From: Pseudomonas sp.
GTDB lineage: Bacteria; Pseudomonadota; Gammaproteobacteria; Pseudomonadales; Pseudomonadaceae
Direction of reading: 5' to 3'
Length of the DNA: 64,000 nt
Assembly: GCF_030683065.1 (NCBI RefSeq)
Contig: NZ_JAUXMX010000040.1
Span: 1 to 64,000 of the forward strand
This document shows, piece by piece, positions 8,634 to 17,179 of this stretch. The translations under genes and the position numbers were made by a program. How positions within the stretch are numbered: position 1 is the stretch's first letter; each line of letters opens with the position of its first letter. The notes below the pieces were generated by a model, which worked only from the letters and a program-made list of their open reading frames with translations, did no database searches and had not been told where the DNA came from.

Positions 8634-9461
8634 ATGTCAATAGTCGACGCGGTCGTTGCTCATGTTTTTCAGATCGAAATTAGCCTCTACCACGCTTGCG
8701 CACGCCTCGATGGTAGAACCGATGCTGAAGCCCTGCATGACTTACGCATCAATGTGCGGCGTCTGCGGAGCCTGCTCAACCCCCTGCGTGGCAGAGACGG
8801 TGTGGAAGCGTTGGACGAAGCCGCCGCCGCAGTCGGACAGCTGACCACTCCGGTCCGTGACCTGGAGGTGTTGGCTGACGAGTTGCGCAAACGCGGTCTA
8901 AGCGGGCCGGCCAGCACCCGCGAGGCCATGCTGGCATCCCACTACGTTGAGATTCTGCAAAGTACAGAGTTGCGAGAGCTATTCGCCCGGCTGGACGCAT
9001 GGCCGGAGGTCGCTCGCGCAGCTGAACGGGAGGGCGAGCTGCGCAAGTTGGACAAGCTACTTCGCAAACGGCTGCGCAAGCAGATGGTGCGTCTGCAAGA
9101 AGCGCTGACCAACATGCAACACGACCCACATCGCATCAGGCTGCTGGTCAAACGCAACCGTTACGCTGCTGACGCTTACCCGCAGCACTCGCCTATATCG
9201 CCGGAGGCGGTTAGCGTTCTGAAAGCCGTGCAATCGTCCCTTGGTGCCTGGCATGACCGCTATCAGTGGTCACTCCGGGCTTGTCAGGAGTCAGATCTTG
9301 AACCGCTCCGGCAGCAGTGGCAAAGCGAGGCGGTCAAGGCGCTAGAAGAGGCCGAGAGCAGGCTGCTTGTGCTGGCGGGCCTCTTTATTTCGGCGAACAA
9401 GTCCAAGATTAACGGTCCCGCACACAAGCACTCGTATTGGCAAAATTGGTCTATCGTCTAG
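8634..9461 (+). CDS. CHAD-domain protein
   Basis: A 275-aa protein that is one CHAD domain. The conserved His/Arg pattern is clear: ALHDLRINVRRLRSLL near the N-terminus, then a second set including KLLRKRLRKQM, DPHRIRLLVKRNRYAADAY and LGAWHDRYQW. CHAD is a helical bundle with a strongly basic groove that binds inorganic polyphosphate and targets proteins to polyphosphate granules. No CYTH triphosphatase domain is fused to it. The ATG at 8634 is preferred to the one at 8619 because GAGGG lies just before it. Together with the short Ppx nearby it points to a polyphosphate function. The downstream phosphatase gene follows after 30 bp and is probably co-transcribed. Confidence 0.85.
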   Translation: MSIVDAVVAHVFQIEISLYHACARLDGRTDAEALHDLRINVRRLRSLLNPLRGRDGVEALDEAAAAVGQLTTPVRDLEVLADELRKRGLSGPASTREAMLASHYVEILQSTELRELFARLDAWPEVARAAEREGELRKLDKLLRKRLRKQMVRLQEALTNMQHDPHRIRLLVKRNRYAADAYPQHSPISPEAVSVLKAVQSSLGAWHDRYQWSLRACQESDLEPLRQQWQSEAVKALEEAESRLLVLAGLFISANKSKINGPAHKHSYWQNWSIV

Positions 9462-9491
9462 GCGCATGCTAGTAAGCCATTGGAGATAGGT

Positions 9492-9905
9492 ATGAGCGAC
9501 AAGCTACGTATCCTTTTCATCTGTACTGCTAACGACGCGCGTTCGCCTATGGCAGAAGCATTGCTGCGTCACCTCGACAGCGAGCACTTCGAGGCCCACA
9601 GCGGTGGTCTTCAGCCTGGACAGATCGACCCACGGGCCATCACCGCGTTGGAACGTGCAGGTGTTTCCGCTGCTGACCTGCGTAGCAAATCCATTGATGA
9701 GTTCAGTGGCCAACACTTCGACTACCTGATCGACCTGTGCGACAAGTCCTCCGACGAGGAGCAACTGCTGCCCAGTTCAGAACAGGTGCTGGTCTGGAAC
9801 TTCGCCGACCCGTGCATCAGCGAACAACCGGATGCCTTTCGTCATACATTCCAGGAAATCAACGACCGGGTGCGGATGTTCTCGCTGGTGAAGAACAAGG
9901 GCTGA
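9492..9905 (+). CDS. Low-molecular-weight phosphatase / ArsC-like protein
   Basis: A 137-aa protein of the low-molecular-weight tyrosine phosphatase and thioredoxin-linked arsenate reductase fold. The phosphate loop is CTANDARS, keeping the C-x5-R-S core, and PMAEALL follows. The acid/base Asp of the family is probably in VWNFADP. The usual loop Gly and second loop Cys (C-x-G-N-x-C-R-S) are both Ala. No arsR, arsB or acr3 gene is nearby, so an arsenic role has no contextual support and a phosphatase role is as likely. A GGAG site is 6 bases before the ATG at 9492. It follows the CHAD gene closely, probably in one transcript. Confidence 0.75.
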   Translation: MSDKLRILFICTANDARSPMAEALLRHLDSEHFEAHSGGLQPGQIDPRAITALERAGVSAADLRSKSIDEFSGQHFDYLIDLCDKSSDEEQLLPSSEQVLVWNFADPCISEQPDAFRHTFQEINDRVRMFSLVKNKG

Positions 9906-9924
9906 TCAGCGTTCAAAGCAATTC

Positions 9925-10125
9925 CTAAGGATTGGCGGACGACTCCTGATTAGAGCGCGCCGGTTTTTCATTTGGCAGACTATGGGGTGCATCGATCCGC
10001 TCTTTGAGTTTGGCGGCAAACGTCAAAGCCGAAGCTTGACAGGAAAACGAGAAGGCCATGCTGTCAGCAGTCACCCGCCAGACCTCACTATCGCCCTGCA
10101 ACAATTTCCCAGCTGTAATATCCAT
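9925..10125 (-). CDS. Small 66-aa hypothetical protein
   Basis: The reading frame extends upstream, but the ATG at 10125 has a strong GGGGAG ribosome site and begins a protein-like sequence (MDITAGKLLQGDSEVWRVTA ... FAAKLKERIDAPHSLP). The pattern of two beta strands then a helix looks like a small stand-alone domain, but the family is not recognised. It is convergent with the phosphatase gene, with stops 19 bp apart. Confidence 0.55.
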   Translation of the reverse strand: MDITAGKLLQGDSEVWRVTADSMAFSFSCQASALTFAAKLKERIDAPHSLPNEKPARSNQESSANP

Positions 10126-10687
10126 GACCGCTCCCCTCTGTGCGAGTGTTTCAAAGATGCTGGCCTTTCCATGGCGTTCAATCACGCAAAAAAAATGCCA
10201 ACCAATGGTCGGCAAAAATATGAGCACACAACGAAGATCGTTGTGTCCCAGCAGACTGGGCTTGCTGCGTTACGTTTTTGTTACCCTTATGTGAACCTTT
10301 GTCACACGGAATCCCCCGGCTGCGTTTTATGTACCGATCGTCCGCAATTGGACAGATTACTGTCTGTCACGACTGACCGCTTTTGGCCGGTAGCTGCCTA
10401 TCGCGACTGACCGTTTCTGGGCGATCCTGCCGTTCATCCCTTGCGGCTAAATACTAGATGGGTATTTTCGGCAGTGCTCCACCACTAAATTGTTTACTCA
10501 AGATGAGCATACTCTCTACGCCCTGCGCTGCAGTTCTCCTCTGCTCCATACCATAGCCGGAACTGTTGCCTGCCTGCACAAGATTACCCACCCAAACGGT
10601 CTTTGACCCCTTCTCCACCTTTGCCGAATCTCTCGCACGCGGCACATTTGCGTGCCGTGCATTTTGCCGGAGAGGTTGGGTTCAGGG
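10126..10687. other. Intergenic region at the probable left side of the element
   Basis: About 560 bp with no confident gene. A minus-strand frame ending at 10454 reads GNLVQAGNSSGYGMEQRRT and could be the tail of a lost gene. Around 10320-10430 is degenerate sequence of the kind seen in Pseudomonas spacers, with repeated GACTGACCG. The promoter for the tra/trb operon should lie here, but no box is convincing. Eleven bases at 10347-10357 match part of the dusA start region (26196-26206), too little to call an attachment site. Confidence 0.35.
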
Positions 10688-12679
10688 ATGCAAGCGACAA
10701 CAGTGCTGTACGGCCATGTGCTGGCGGTTTTGGCCGTCACCCTGTCAGGTGTATGGACCGCTACCCAGTGGACGGCTGCGGCGCTTGACTACCAGGCCCG
10801 CTTGGGGGCCCCGTGGTTCGAGTTGCTCGGAGTCCCTATCTACCACCCCTGGCGGCTGTTCGAGTGGTGGTTCTTCTTCGATGCCTACGCGCCTGACATC
10901 TTCAACTTCGGCGGGGCCATCGCGGCTGGAAGCAGCCTTGTGGCGGTGCTGGTGGCAATCGGCATGGCCATCTGGCGCGCCCGTCAGGCACGAAGAGTCA
11001 CCACCTACGGCTCGGCACGCTGGGCCGATAAGGACGAGGTGCGCAAGGCCGGGCTGACTGGAGCGGCAGGCGTTTTCCTCGGCCTCTTTGATGAGCAGTA
11101 CCTGCGCCATGAAGGCCCCGAACATGTTCTGGCATTCGCACCAACACGCTCGGGCAAGGGCGTTGGTCTGGTGGTGCCCACCCTGCTCTCCTGGCCGGCC
11201 TCTGCGGTTATCCACGACATCAAGGGCGAGAACTGGAGCCTGACCGCTGGCTGGCGCTCACGCTTCTCGCACTGTCTGCTGTTCAACCCTACCGACCCGG
11301 CTTCGGCAGCCTACAACCCATTGCTGGAAGTACGCCGCGGCACCCATGAGGTGCGCGACGTACAAAACATCGCCGACATCCTGGTCGACCCAGAAGGCGC
11401 TCTGGAAAAACGTAATCACTGGGAGAAGACCAGCCATGCACTGCTGGTCGGTGCCATCCTGCACGTGCTGTATGCCAGCGATGACAAGACCCTGCGCGGG
11501 GTCGCCAACTTCCTCTCAGACCCTGCCTGCACCTTCGAGCTGACCCTGCACCGGATGATGACCACACCTCATCTCGGCAAGACACCTCACCCGGTTGTGG
11601 CCTCCGCTGCCCGCGAGGTACTCAACAAAAGCGAAAACGAACGCTCGGGTGTGCTGTCCACGGCCATGTCCTTCCTTGGCCTGTACCGCGACCCCACAGT
11701 GGCCAGCGTGACCGCGCGCTGCGACTGGCGTATCGCCGACCTTATCTCGGCCAAACACCCTGTCTCGCTGTACCTGGTAGTGCCGCCCTCCGACATCAGC
11801 CGCACCAAGCCACTCATCCGCCTGATCCTCAATCAGGTCGGGCGTCGCCTGACCGAATCCCTGGACGGTGCCGACGGCATCGAACGTAGGCACAAGCTGC
11901 TGCTGATGCTCGACGAGTTCCCCGCGCTGGGTCGGCTGGACTTCTTCGAGTCGGCTCTGGCCTTTATGGCCGGCTACGGGCTGCGCGCCTTTCTGATCTC
12001 ACAGTCGCTCAACCAGATCGACAAGGCCTATGGCCAGAACCACTCGATCCTCGACAACTGCCATGTGCGGGTGACCTTCGCCACCAACGATGAGCGCACC
12101 GCCAAGCGCATCTCCGAGACGCTCGGTACCGCCACCGAGCTGCGCGCGCAGCGCAACTATGCCGGCCACCGGCTGGCTCCCTGGCTGGGGCACCTGATGG
12201 TGTCGCGCCAGGAGACCGCTCGCCCTCTGCTGACGCCGGGCGAGGTGATGCAACTGCCTACCGACGAATCGGTGGTGATGCTCTCCGGCCACGCACCGAT
12301 CCGGGCGAAGAAGCTGCGCTACTTCGCCGACGCCAACTTCCAGCGCCGGGTGCTGCCGGCCCCTCAACTGCAGCCCGGCGGGTACGCCGATGCACCAGCA
12401 ACCCGGGCAGATGACTGGAGTGCCCTGGCCCTGCCGACAGCCGTTTCCGTCCCGCGTGCAGAAACCCAGAACAGCGAAGGCCTCGACGACGGCGGCCCAC
12501 GTCGCCAGCCCGAGCTGACGGAAATCGATCACCTGCCGGATCCCGATAACCCGGCCAGCGATCTGTTTCTCCTCGACGAGGACGACGCTCCCGCGCCCTT
12601 CCCCTCCCAGCTCGAGCCGCGGCTGCAACGCGCGGCTCGACTGGCCGCCCTCGACCCTGACGACGGAATAGCCCTATGA
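10688..12679 (+). CDS. traG: TraG/VirD4-type coupling ATPase
   Basis: A 663-aa type IV coupling protein that would link the DNA-relaxase complex to the secretion channel at the inner membrane. Two N-terminal membrane helices lie at about residues 5-25 and 70-95. The Walker A segment is APTRSGKGVGLVVPTL and Walker B is LLLMLDEFPALGR. SQSLNQIDKAYG and TFATNDERTAKRIS follow as in the TraG family. A start at 10688 (MQATTVLYG) was chosen over an in-frame ATG 36 bp earlier because it begins right before the first helix. It is the first gene of the operon and overlaps the CopG-type gene by 4 bp. No relaxase gene is near for it to serve. Confidence 0.92.
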   Translation: MQATTVLYGHVLAVLAVTLSGVWTATQWTAAALDYQARLGAPWFELLGVPIYHPWRLFEWWFFFDAYAPDIFNFGGAIAAGSSLVAVLVAIGMAIWRARQARRVTTYGSARWADKDEVRKAGLTGAAGVFLGLFDEQYLRHEGPEHVLAFAPTRSGKGVGLVVPTLLSWPASAVIHDIKGENWSLTAGWRSRFSHCLLFNPTDPASAAYNPLLEVRRGTHEVRDVQNIADILVDPEGALEKRNHWEKTSHALLVGAILHVLYASDDKTLRGVANFLSDPACTFELTLHRMMTTPHLGKTPHPVVASAAREVLNKSENERSGVLSTAMSFLGLYRDPTVASVTARCDWRIADLISAKHPVSLYLVVPPSDISRTKPLIRLILNQVGRRLTESLDGADGIERRHKLLLMLDEFPALGRLDFFESALAFMAGYGLRAFLISQSLNQIDKAYGQNHSILDNCHVRVTFATNDERTAKRISETLGTATELRAQRNYAGHRLAPWLGHLMVSRQETARPLLTPGEVMQLPTDESVVMLSGHAPIRAKKLRYFADANFQRRVLPAPQLQPGGYADAPATRADDWSALALPTAVSVPRAETQNSEGLDDGGPRRQPELTEIDHLPDPDNPASDLFLLDEDDAPAPFPSQLEPRLQRAARLAALDPDDGIAL

Positions 12680-13128
12680 GCCGAGCCCGCCTGAACCTGT
12701 TCATCCAACCGGAGCACGCCAAGCGCCTGAACGAACTGGCGATCAAGAAAGGTGTGTCGAAGTCCTCGATCATTGCCGCAGCGCTCGCCTCCTGGTTATC
12801 GCCGGACTCCGGTGACCAGCGTGAGGCGGCCATTGCCAAGCGCCTGGATCGATTGTCTCGCCAGTTCGAACGACTGGAGCGCGATCAGAACATTCTGATC
12901 GAGACCATGGCGCTCTATGTGCGCTACTACCTGACGGTCAGCACGCCAGTGCCCGAGGCACACCAGGACGCCGCACGGGCTCAAGGCAAGCTGCGCTTCG
13001 CCCAGTTCGTCGAGCAACTGGGCCGCCACCTGCAGCGCGGACGCAGCCTGGTCAGGGACGTACAGGAGGAGATCCAGCCTGACGCCCAGTGGTTGGACAT
13101 CCCCCAAGGTTCGGGAGAGCAGCCATGA
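12676..13128 (+). CDS. CopG-type ribbon-helix-helix protein
   Basis: A 150-aa protein with an N-terminal ribbon-helix-helix (RARLNLFIQPEHAKRLNELA then KGVSKSSIIAAAL) and a long helical, coiled-coil-like remainder. Genes of this kind sit between traG and trbB in Tn4371-type elements. The likely role is DNA binding, either repressing the transfer operon or acting as a transfer accessory factor. It overlaps traG and trbB by 4 bp each (ATGA), so it is made in step with the secretion apparatus. Confidence 0.82.
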   Translation: MSRARLNLFIQPEHAKRLNELAIKKGVSKSSIIAAALASWLSPDSGDQREAAIAKRLDRLSRQFERLERDQNILIETMALYVRYYLTVSTPVPEAHQDAARAQGKLRFAQFVEQLGRHLQRGRSLVRDVQEEIQPDAQWLDIPQGSGEQP

Positions 13129-14132
13129 CCGCAGCCCCGCACACAACGCTGGCGGCGGCCGCTACCGCCTTGGATCGCCGCACCCGCATGCTGCGCACGG
13201 CGATGGGCCCGCTGATCGCCGCTGCGCTGGAAGACCCCGACGTGGTGGAGGTCATGCTCAACCCCGACGGGAAGCTCTGGCTCGACCGGCTCTCCAGCGG
13301 CCGGGCAATACTGGGCACGCTTTCAGTCGACGACGGCGAACGCATCATCCGCTTGGTCGCCGCGCACATCGGTGCGGAGGTGCACCGTGGCAAGCCGCTG
13401 CTAAGCGCCGAACTGCCGGAAACAGGCGAGCGCTTCGAAGGATTACTTCCGCCCATCGTATCTGGACCGACCTTCGCACTGCGTAAACGCGCCATGAGCG
13501 TGATACGGCTGGCCCAATACGTGGCAGATGGCATTCTCACGCCCACGCAAGCCGACTACCTGCGAGAAGCAGTACTCAGTCGGCAGAACATCCTCGTGGC
13601 CGGCGGAACCAGCACCGGCAAGACCACCCTGGCCAATGCCCTGCTCGCTGAAGTGTCCAGTACGGGTGACCGCGTTCTGGTGCTGGAGGACACGGTCGAG
13701 TTGCAGTGCTGCGCACATGACCATGTTGCCTTGCGAACCCGTAGCGGCGTGGTGTCCATGGCCGACCTGGTACGCACCACCCTGCGCCTGCGTCCCGACC
13801 GTGTGGTCGTCGGCGAGGTGCGCGGCGGCGAAGCGCTGGACCTGGTCAAAGTCTGGGGCACAGGCCACCCAGGCGGTATTGCCACCGTCCACGCCGGCTC
13901 CGCCCATGGAGCCCTGTTGCGCCTGGAGCAACTGATTCTCGAGATCGCCATGACCGCCCCTCGCGCGTTGATCGCCGAGGCGGTCAACCTGGTGGTTTTT
14001 CTCGCCGGGCGCGGCCGCGCCCGCCATGTCCAGCAAATCGCCCGCGTCGTCGGCCACGACGAACACGGCTACCGGCTCGACACCACCGATACCGCTCAAT
14101 CCCTGCCCACTGCCACTGGAGAACAGCAATGA
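13125..14132 (+). CDS. trbB: TrbB, VirB11-type secretion ATPase
   Basis: A 335-aa hexameric traffic ATPase of the GspE/VirB11 family that powers pilus assembly and transfer from the cytoplasmic face. Walker A is AGGTSTGKTTLANALL. An Asp box follows (VLEDTVELQ), then Walker B and the His box region (RVVVGEVRGGEALDL and GHPGGIATVHAGS). The ATG at 13125 overlaps the preceding stop by 4 bp. In-frame codons farther upstream would read back into the CopG gene and are not used. Confidence 0.93.
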   Translation: MTAAPHTTLAAAATALDRRTRMLRTAMGPLIAAALEDPDVVEVMLNPDGKLWLDRLSSGRAILGTLSVDDGERIIRLVAAHIGAEVHRGKPLLSAELPETGERFEGLLPPIVSGPTFALRKRAMSVIRLAQYVADGILTPTQADYLREAVLSRQNILVAGGTSTGKTTLANALLAEVSSTGDRVLVLEDTVELQCCAHDHVALRTRSGVVSMADLVRTTLRLRPDRVVVGEVRGGEALDLVKVWGTGHPGGIATVHAGSAHGALLRLEQLILEIAMTAPRALIAEAVNLVVFLAGRGRARHVQQIARVVGHDEHGYRLDTTDTAQSLPTATGEQQ

Positions 14133-14470
14133 CCGCAGCCTTTGTCCTGCCCATCCATCGTCAACTGACTGCTCGTACGCTGGCAGTGGGCGCGCTTTTG
14201 CTGGGCATTGCCTTGCCGGCTTTCGCAGCCGGCTCCGGGATGCCCTGGGAGGGACCGCTGCAGTCGATTCTCGACTCGGTGCAAGGCCCGGTGGCGCGAA
14301 TCATGGCGGTGATCATCATTATTGTCACCGGCCTGACCCTGGCCTTCGGCGACACCAGTGGCGGCTTTCGCAAGCTGATCCAGATCGTCTTCGGCCTATC
14401 TATTGCCTTCGCCGCGTCGTCATTTTTCCTGAGCTTCTTCAGCTTTGCCGGCGGAGCGCTGATCGCATGA
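14129..14470 (+). CDS. trbC: TrbC, conjugative prepilin
   Basis: A 113-aa VirB2-like pilin precursor. A long signal peptide ends near residue 33 (LPAFAAG), followed by two hydrophobic helices (about 57-77 and 83-108) joined by a short loop (GDTSGGFRK). Family members are processed and, in RP4, cyclised to form the pilus. The start overlaps the trbB stop by 4 bp and the stop overlaps trbD, in the usual order. Confidence 0.9.
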   Translation: MTAAFVLPIHRQLTARTLAVGALLLGIALPAFAAGSGMPWEGPLQSILDSVQGPVARIMAVIIIIVTGLTLAFGDTSGGFRKLIQIVFGLSIAFAASSFFLSFFSFAGGALIA

Positions 14471-14739
14471 CTATTGATAGCGATTTCATCGCGGGCTTCG
14501 AGGTGCCTCTGCACCGCTCGCTGGCCGAGCCGATCCTGCTTGGCGGCGCGCCGCGCAACGTGGCCATTCTCAACGGCACCTTGGCCGCCGTAGTTGGGCT
14601 GGGCCTGCAACTGTGGATACCGGGCTTGGTGCTCTGGCTAGTCGGCCACTCGCTGGCCGTCTGGGGTGCACGGCTGGACCCGCAGTTCCTGCAGGTCTTC
14701 GCCCGGCACATCAAACATCGCCCCTTGCTTGACGTATGA
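14467..14739 (+). CDS. trbD: TrbD, VirB3-like membrane protein
   Basis: A 90-aa inner-membrane protein. An N-terminal segment (VPLHRSLAEPILLGGAPRN) is typical of TrbD/VirB3, followed by two membrane helices at about 32-70. It works with TrbE in pilus assembly. The ATG overlaps the trbC stop by 4 bp, and trbE begins 10 bp after its stop. Confidence 0.9.
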   Translation: MTIDSDFIAGFEVPLHRSLAEPILLGGAPRNVAILNGTLAAVVGLGLQLWIPGLVLWLVGHSLAVWGARLDPQFLQVFARHIKHRPLLDV

Positions 14740-14749
14740 GGGGGACGCC

Positions 14750-17179
14750 ATGCTGAACCTAGCCGAATACCGCCAGCGCCCTGCGCAACTTGCCGACTGG
14801 TTGCCATGGGCCGGACTGGTCGCCCCTGGGGTCGCACTCAACAAGGACGGCTCGTTTCAGCGCACCCTGCGCTTTCGCGGGCCAGACCTGGACAGCGCCA
14901 CTGCGGGCGAATTGGTGGCCACCTCTGCGCGCCTGAATAACGCCCTGCGCCGCCTGGGATCAGGCTGGGCATTGTTCATCGAGGCCGAACGCCTGACCGC
15001 GGCCGGCTACCCGGCAGGCGCGTTTCCCGAGCCGCTGTCCTGGCTGGTTGACGAAGAGCGCCGCGCCGCCTTCGAGGCGCAAGGCAGCCACTTCGAGAGC
15101 GCCTATCACCTGACGCTGCTGTACTTGCCAAACGAGGAGTCGCGCTCGCGTGCTGCTGGGTTGCTCTACGAGCACAAGCCGCAACGCGGCGTCGACTGGC
15201 GCGAGAGACTGGTCGCCTTCATGGCGGAGACGGCACGCTTGCACGACCTGCTCGTGGGGGTGATGCCAGAAGTCGCCTGGCTCGACGACAGCCAGACGCT
15301 GACGTATCTGCACGCCACGGTGTCGACCCACAGGCAGCGCATTGCTGTTCCCGAGGTGCCCTTCCACCTGGACGCCCTGCTGGCCGACTGCCCGCTGAGC
15401 ACTGGTCTGGCACCCAGACTGGGCGAGGAGCACCTGCGCGTGGTCTCGGTGCGTGGTTTCCCAACCTCAACCTGGCCCGGCCTGCTGGACGACCTGAACC
15501 GACTGGGTATCGCCTATCGCTGGTCGACCCGCTTCATCTGCATGGACAAGGACGAGGCGGAGAAGGAACTGGTGCGCCTACGGCGGCAGTGGTTCGCCAA
15601 GCGCAAGGGTGTTCTGGCCCTGCTGCGTGAGACCCTGTTTCAGCAGGAAAGCCCGCTGGTCGACAGCGATGCCTCGAACAAGGCCAGCGACGCCGATGCA
15701 GCCCTGCAGGAACTCGGAGCCGATCAGGTCGCCTTCGGCTATGTGACCGTGACCGTTACGGTGAGCGACGCCGACGCACGAGTAGCCGACGAGAAGCTGC
15801 GCCTGGTCGAGCGGGTGATTCAGGGCCGAGGCTTCGTCACCATCGCTGAAAGCCTCAACGCGGTGGAGGCCTGGCTATCGTCCATTCCGGGCAACGCCTA
15901 CGCCAACGTGCGCCAACCGATCATCTCCTCACTCAACCTGGCGCACCTGATGCCGCTGTCGGCGGTGTGGGCTGGCCCTGCGCGTAACGCCCACCTCGAC
16001 GGCCCGCCGCTGGTGGTGACCCGTACCGATGGGGCTACGCCTTTCCGCCTGGTCACCCACGTCGGCGACGTCGGCCACACCCTCGTGGTGGGGCCGACCG
16101 GCATGGGCAAGTCGGTGTTGCTGGCAACCCTGGCCCTGCAGTTTCGCCGCTACCCCGGCTCACGCCTGTTCATCTTTGACATGGGCCGCTCACTGCGTGC
16201 GACGGTCCTAGGACTAGCGGGTGAGCATTACGAGCTGGGCGGTGATGGCGACCTGGCCTTCCAGCCCTTGGCGCGCATCGATCAGGACAGCTATCGCACC
16301 TGGGCCGCCGAGTGGCTGGAAGGCCGTGTGCTGCATGAGGGTGTAGCCGTCGGCCCGGACCAGAAAGCGGCCCTCTGGACGGCCCTCACTAGCCTGGCCG
16401 GTGCGCCTGAGGCGCAGCGCACGCTGACAGGGCTGTGCATGCTGCTGCAGGACAACACCTTGCGTCAGGCCCTGCAGCCCTATGTGCTGGGTGGTGCTCA
16501 CGGCAGGCTGCTGGACGCGGACACGGATCGCCTGGGTACCGCCGACGTGCAGTGCTTCGAGATGGAAGAGCTGATGCACAGCAAAGCGGCAGTAGCGGCC
16601 GTGCTCGGCTACCTGTTCGCCCGCTTCGAGGCGCGCTTCGATGGGGCTCCTGCCCTGCTGATCCTCGACGAAGCCTGGCTGTTTCTCGACGACCCGCTTT
16701 TTGCCGCGCGCATCCGCCAGTGGCTCAAGACCCTGCGCAAGAAGAATGTCTCGGTGATCTTCGCCACCCAGTCCCTCGCCGATATCCAGAACTCCAGCAT
16801 CGCCGCCGCGATCATCGAGAGCTGCGCGAGCCGCATCTTCCTGCCCAATCCGCAGGCCAGCGAGCCGCAGGTTCGCGGCATCTACCAGGGATTCGGGCTC
16901 AACAACCGGCAGATCGAGATCATCGCCCAAGCCACGCCCAAGCGTGACTACTACTACCAGTCGCGCCTGGGCAACCGGCTGTTCGACCTCGACCTGGGAC
17001 CGGTGGCACAGGCCTTCACAACCGCTGCAAGCCCTGCCGAGCAGCGCGAAATCAGCCAGATCCTGCAGGGCGCTGATGACACGGGCTTCGCCCCCGCCTG
17101 GCTACGTCATCGTCAGCTTGGCTGGGCCGCCGACCTGCTTACCGCCCATACCTCGCAACGCAAGGAGCAGCTGCCATGA
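14750..17179 (+). CDS. trbE: TrbE, VirB4-type secretion ATPase
   Basis: An 809-aa ATPase, the largest energy component of the channel. The N-terminal CagE/TrbE/VirB domain spans about residues 1-430. The P-loop is VVGPTGMGKSVLLATL near 450 and Walker B is ALLILDEAWLFLDD near 640. FATQSLADIQNSSIAAAIIE and then PNPQASEPQVRGIY follow as in the family. The start at 14750 (MLNLAEYRQRP) has a GAGGGGG site. The reading frame continues upstream inside trbD and is not used. Length and motifs look intact. Confidence 0.93.
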   Translation: MLNLAEYRQRPAQLADWLPWAGLVAPGVALNKDGSFQRTLRFRGPDLDSATAGELVATSARLNNALRRLGSGWALFIEAERLTAAGYPAGAFPEPLSWLVDEERRAAFEAQGSHFESAYHLTLLYLPNEESRSRAAGLLYEHKPQRGVDWRERLVAFMAETARLHDLLVGVMPEVAWLDDSQTLTYLHATVSTHRQRIAVPEVPFHLDALLADCPLSTGLAPRLGEEHLRVVSVRGFPTSTWPGLLDDLNRLGIAYRWSTRFICMDKDEAEKELVRLRRQWFAKRKGVLALLRETLFQQESPLVDSDASNKASDADAALQELGADQVAFGYVTVTVTVSDADARVADEKLRLVERVIQGRGFVTIAESLNAVEAWLSSIPGNAYANVRQPIISSLNLAHLMPLSAVWAGPARNAHLDGPPLVVTRTDGATPFRLVTHVGDVGHTLVVGPTGMGKSVLLATLALQFRRYPGSRLFIFDMGRSLRATVLGLAGEHYELGGDGDLAFQPLARIDQDSYRTWAAEWLEGRVLHEGVAVGPDQKAALWTALTSLAGAPEAQRTLTGLCMLLQDNTLRQALQPYVLGGAHGRLLDADTDRLGTADVQCFEMEELMHSKAAVAAVLGYLFARFEARFDGAPALLILDEAWLFLDDPLFAARIRQWLKTLRKKNVSVIFATQSLADIQNSSIAAAIIESCASRIFLPNPQASEPQVRGIYQGFGLNNRQIEIIAQATPKRDYYYQSRLGNRLFDLDLGPVAQAFTTAASPAEQREISQILQGADDTGFAPAWLRHRQLGWAADLLTAHTSQRKEQLP

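Noticed and set aside
10347..10357. An 11-base match (ATTGGACAGAT) to the dusA start region at 26196-26206 as a left attachment site
   Set aside because: The match is short, and the flanks do not resemble the displaced dusA 5' coding sequence expected at a left junction. Position just before traG is tempting but not proof.
14026..14466. A plus-strand open frame running from inside trbB through trbC into trbD
   Set aside because: Only the part from 14467 (trbD) has family sequence and a coupled start. The rest overlaps trbB and trbC in another frame with no domain character.
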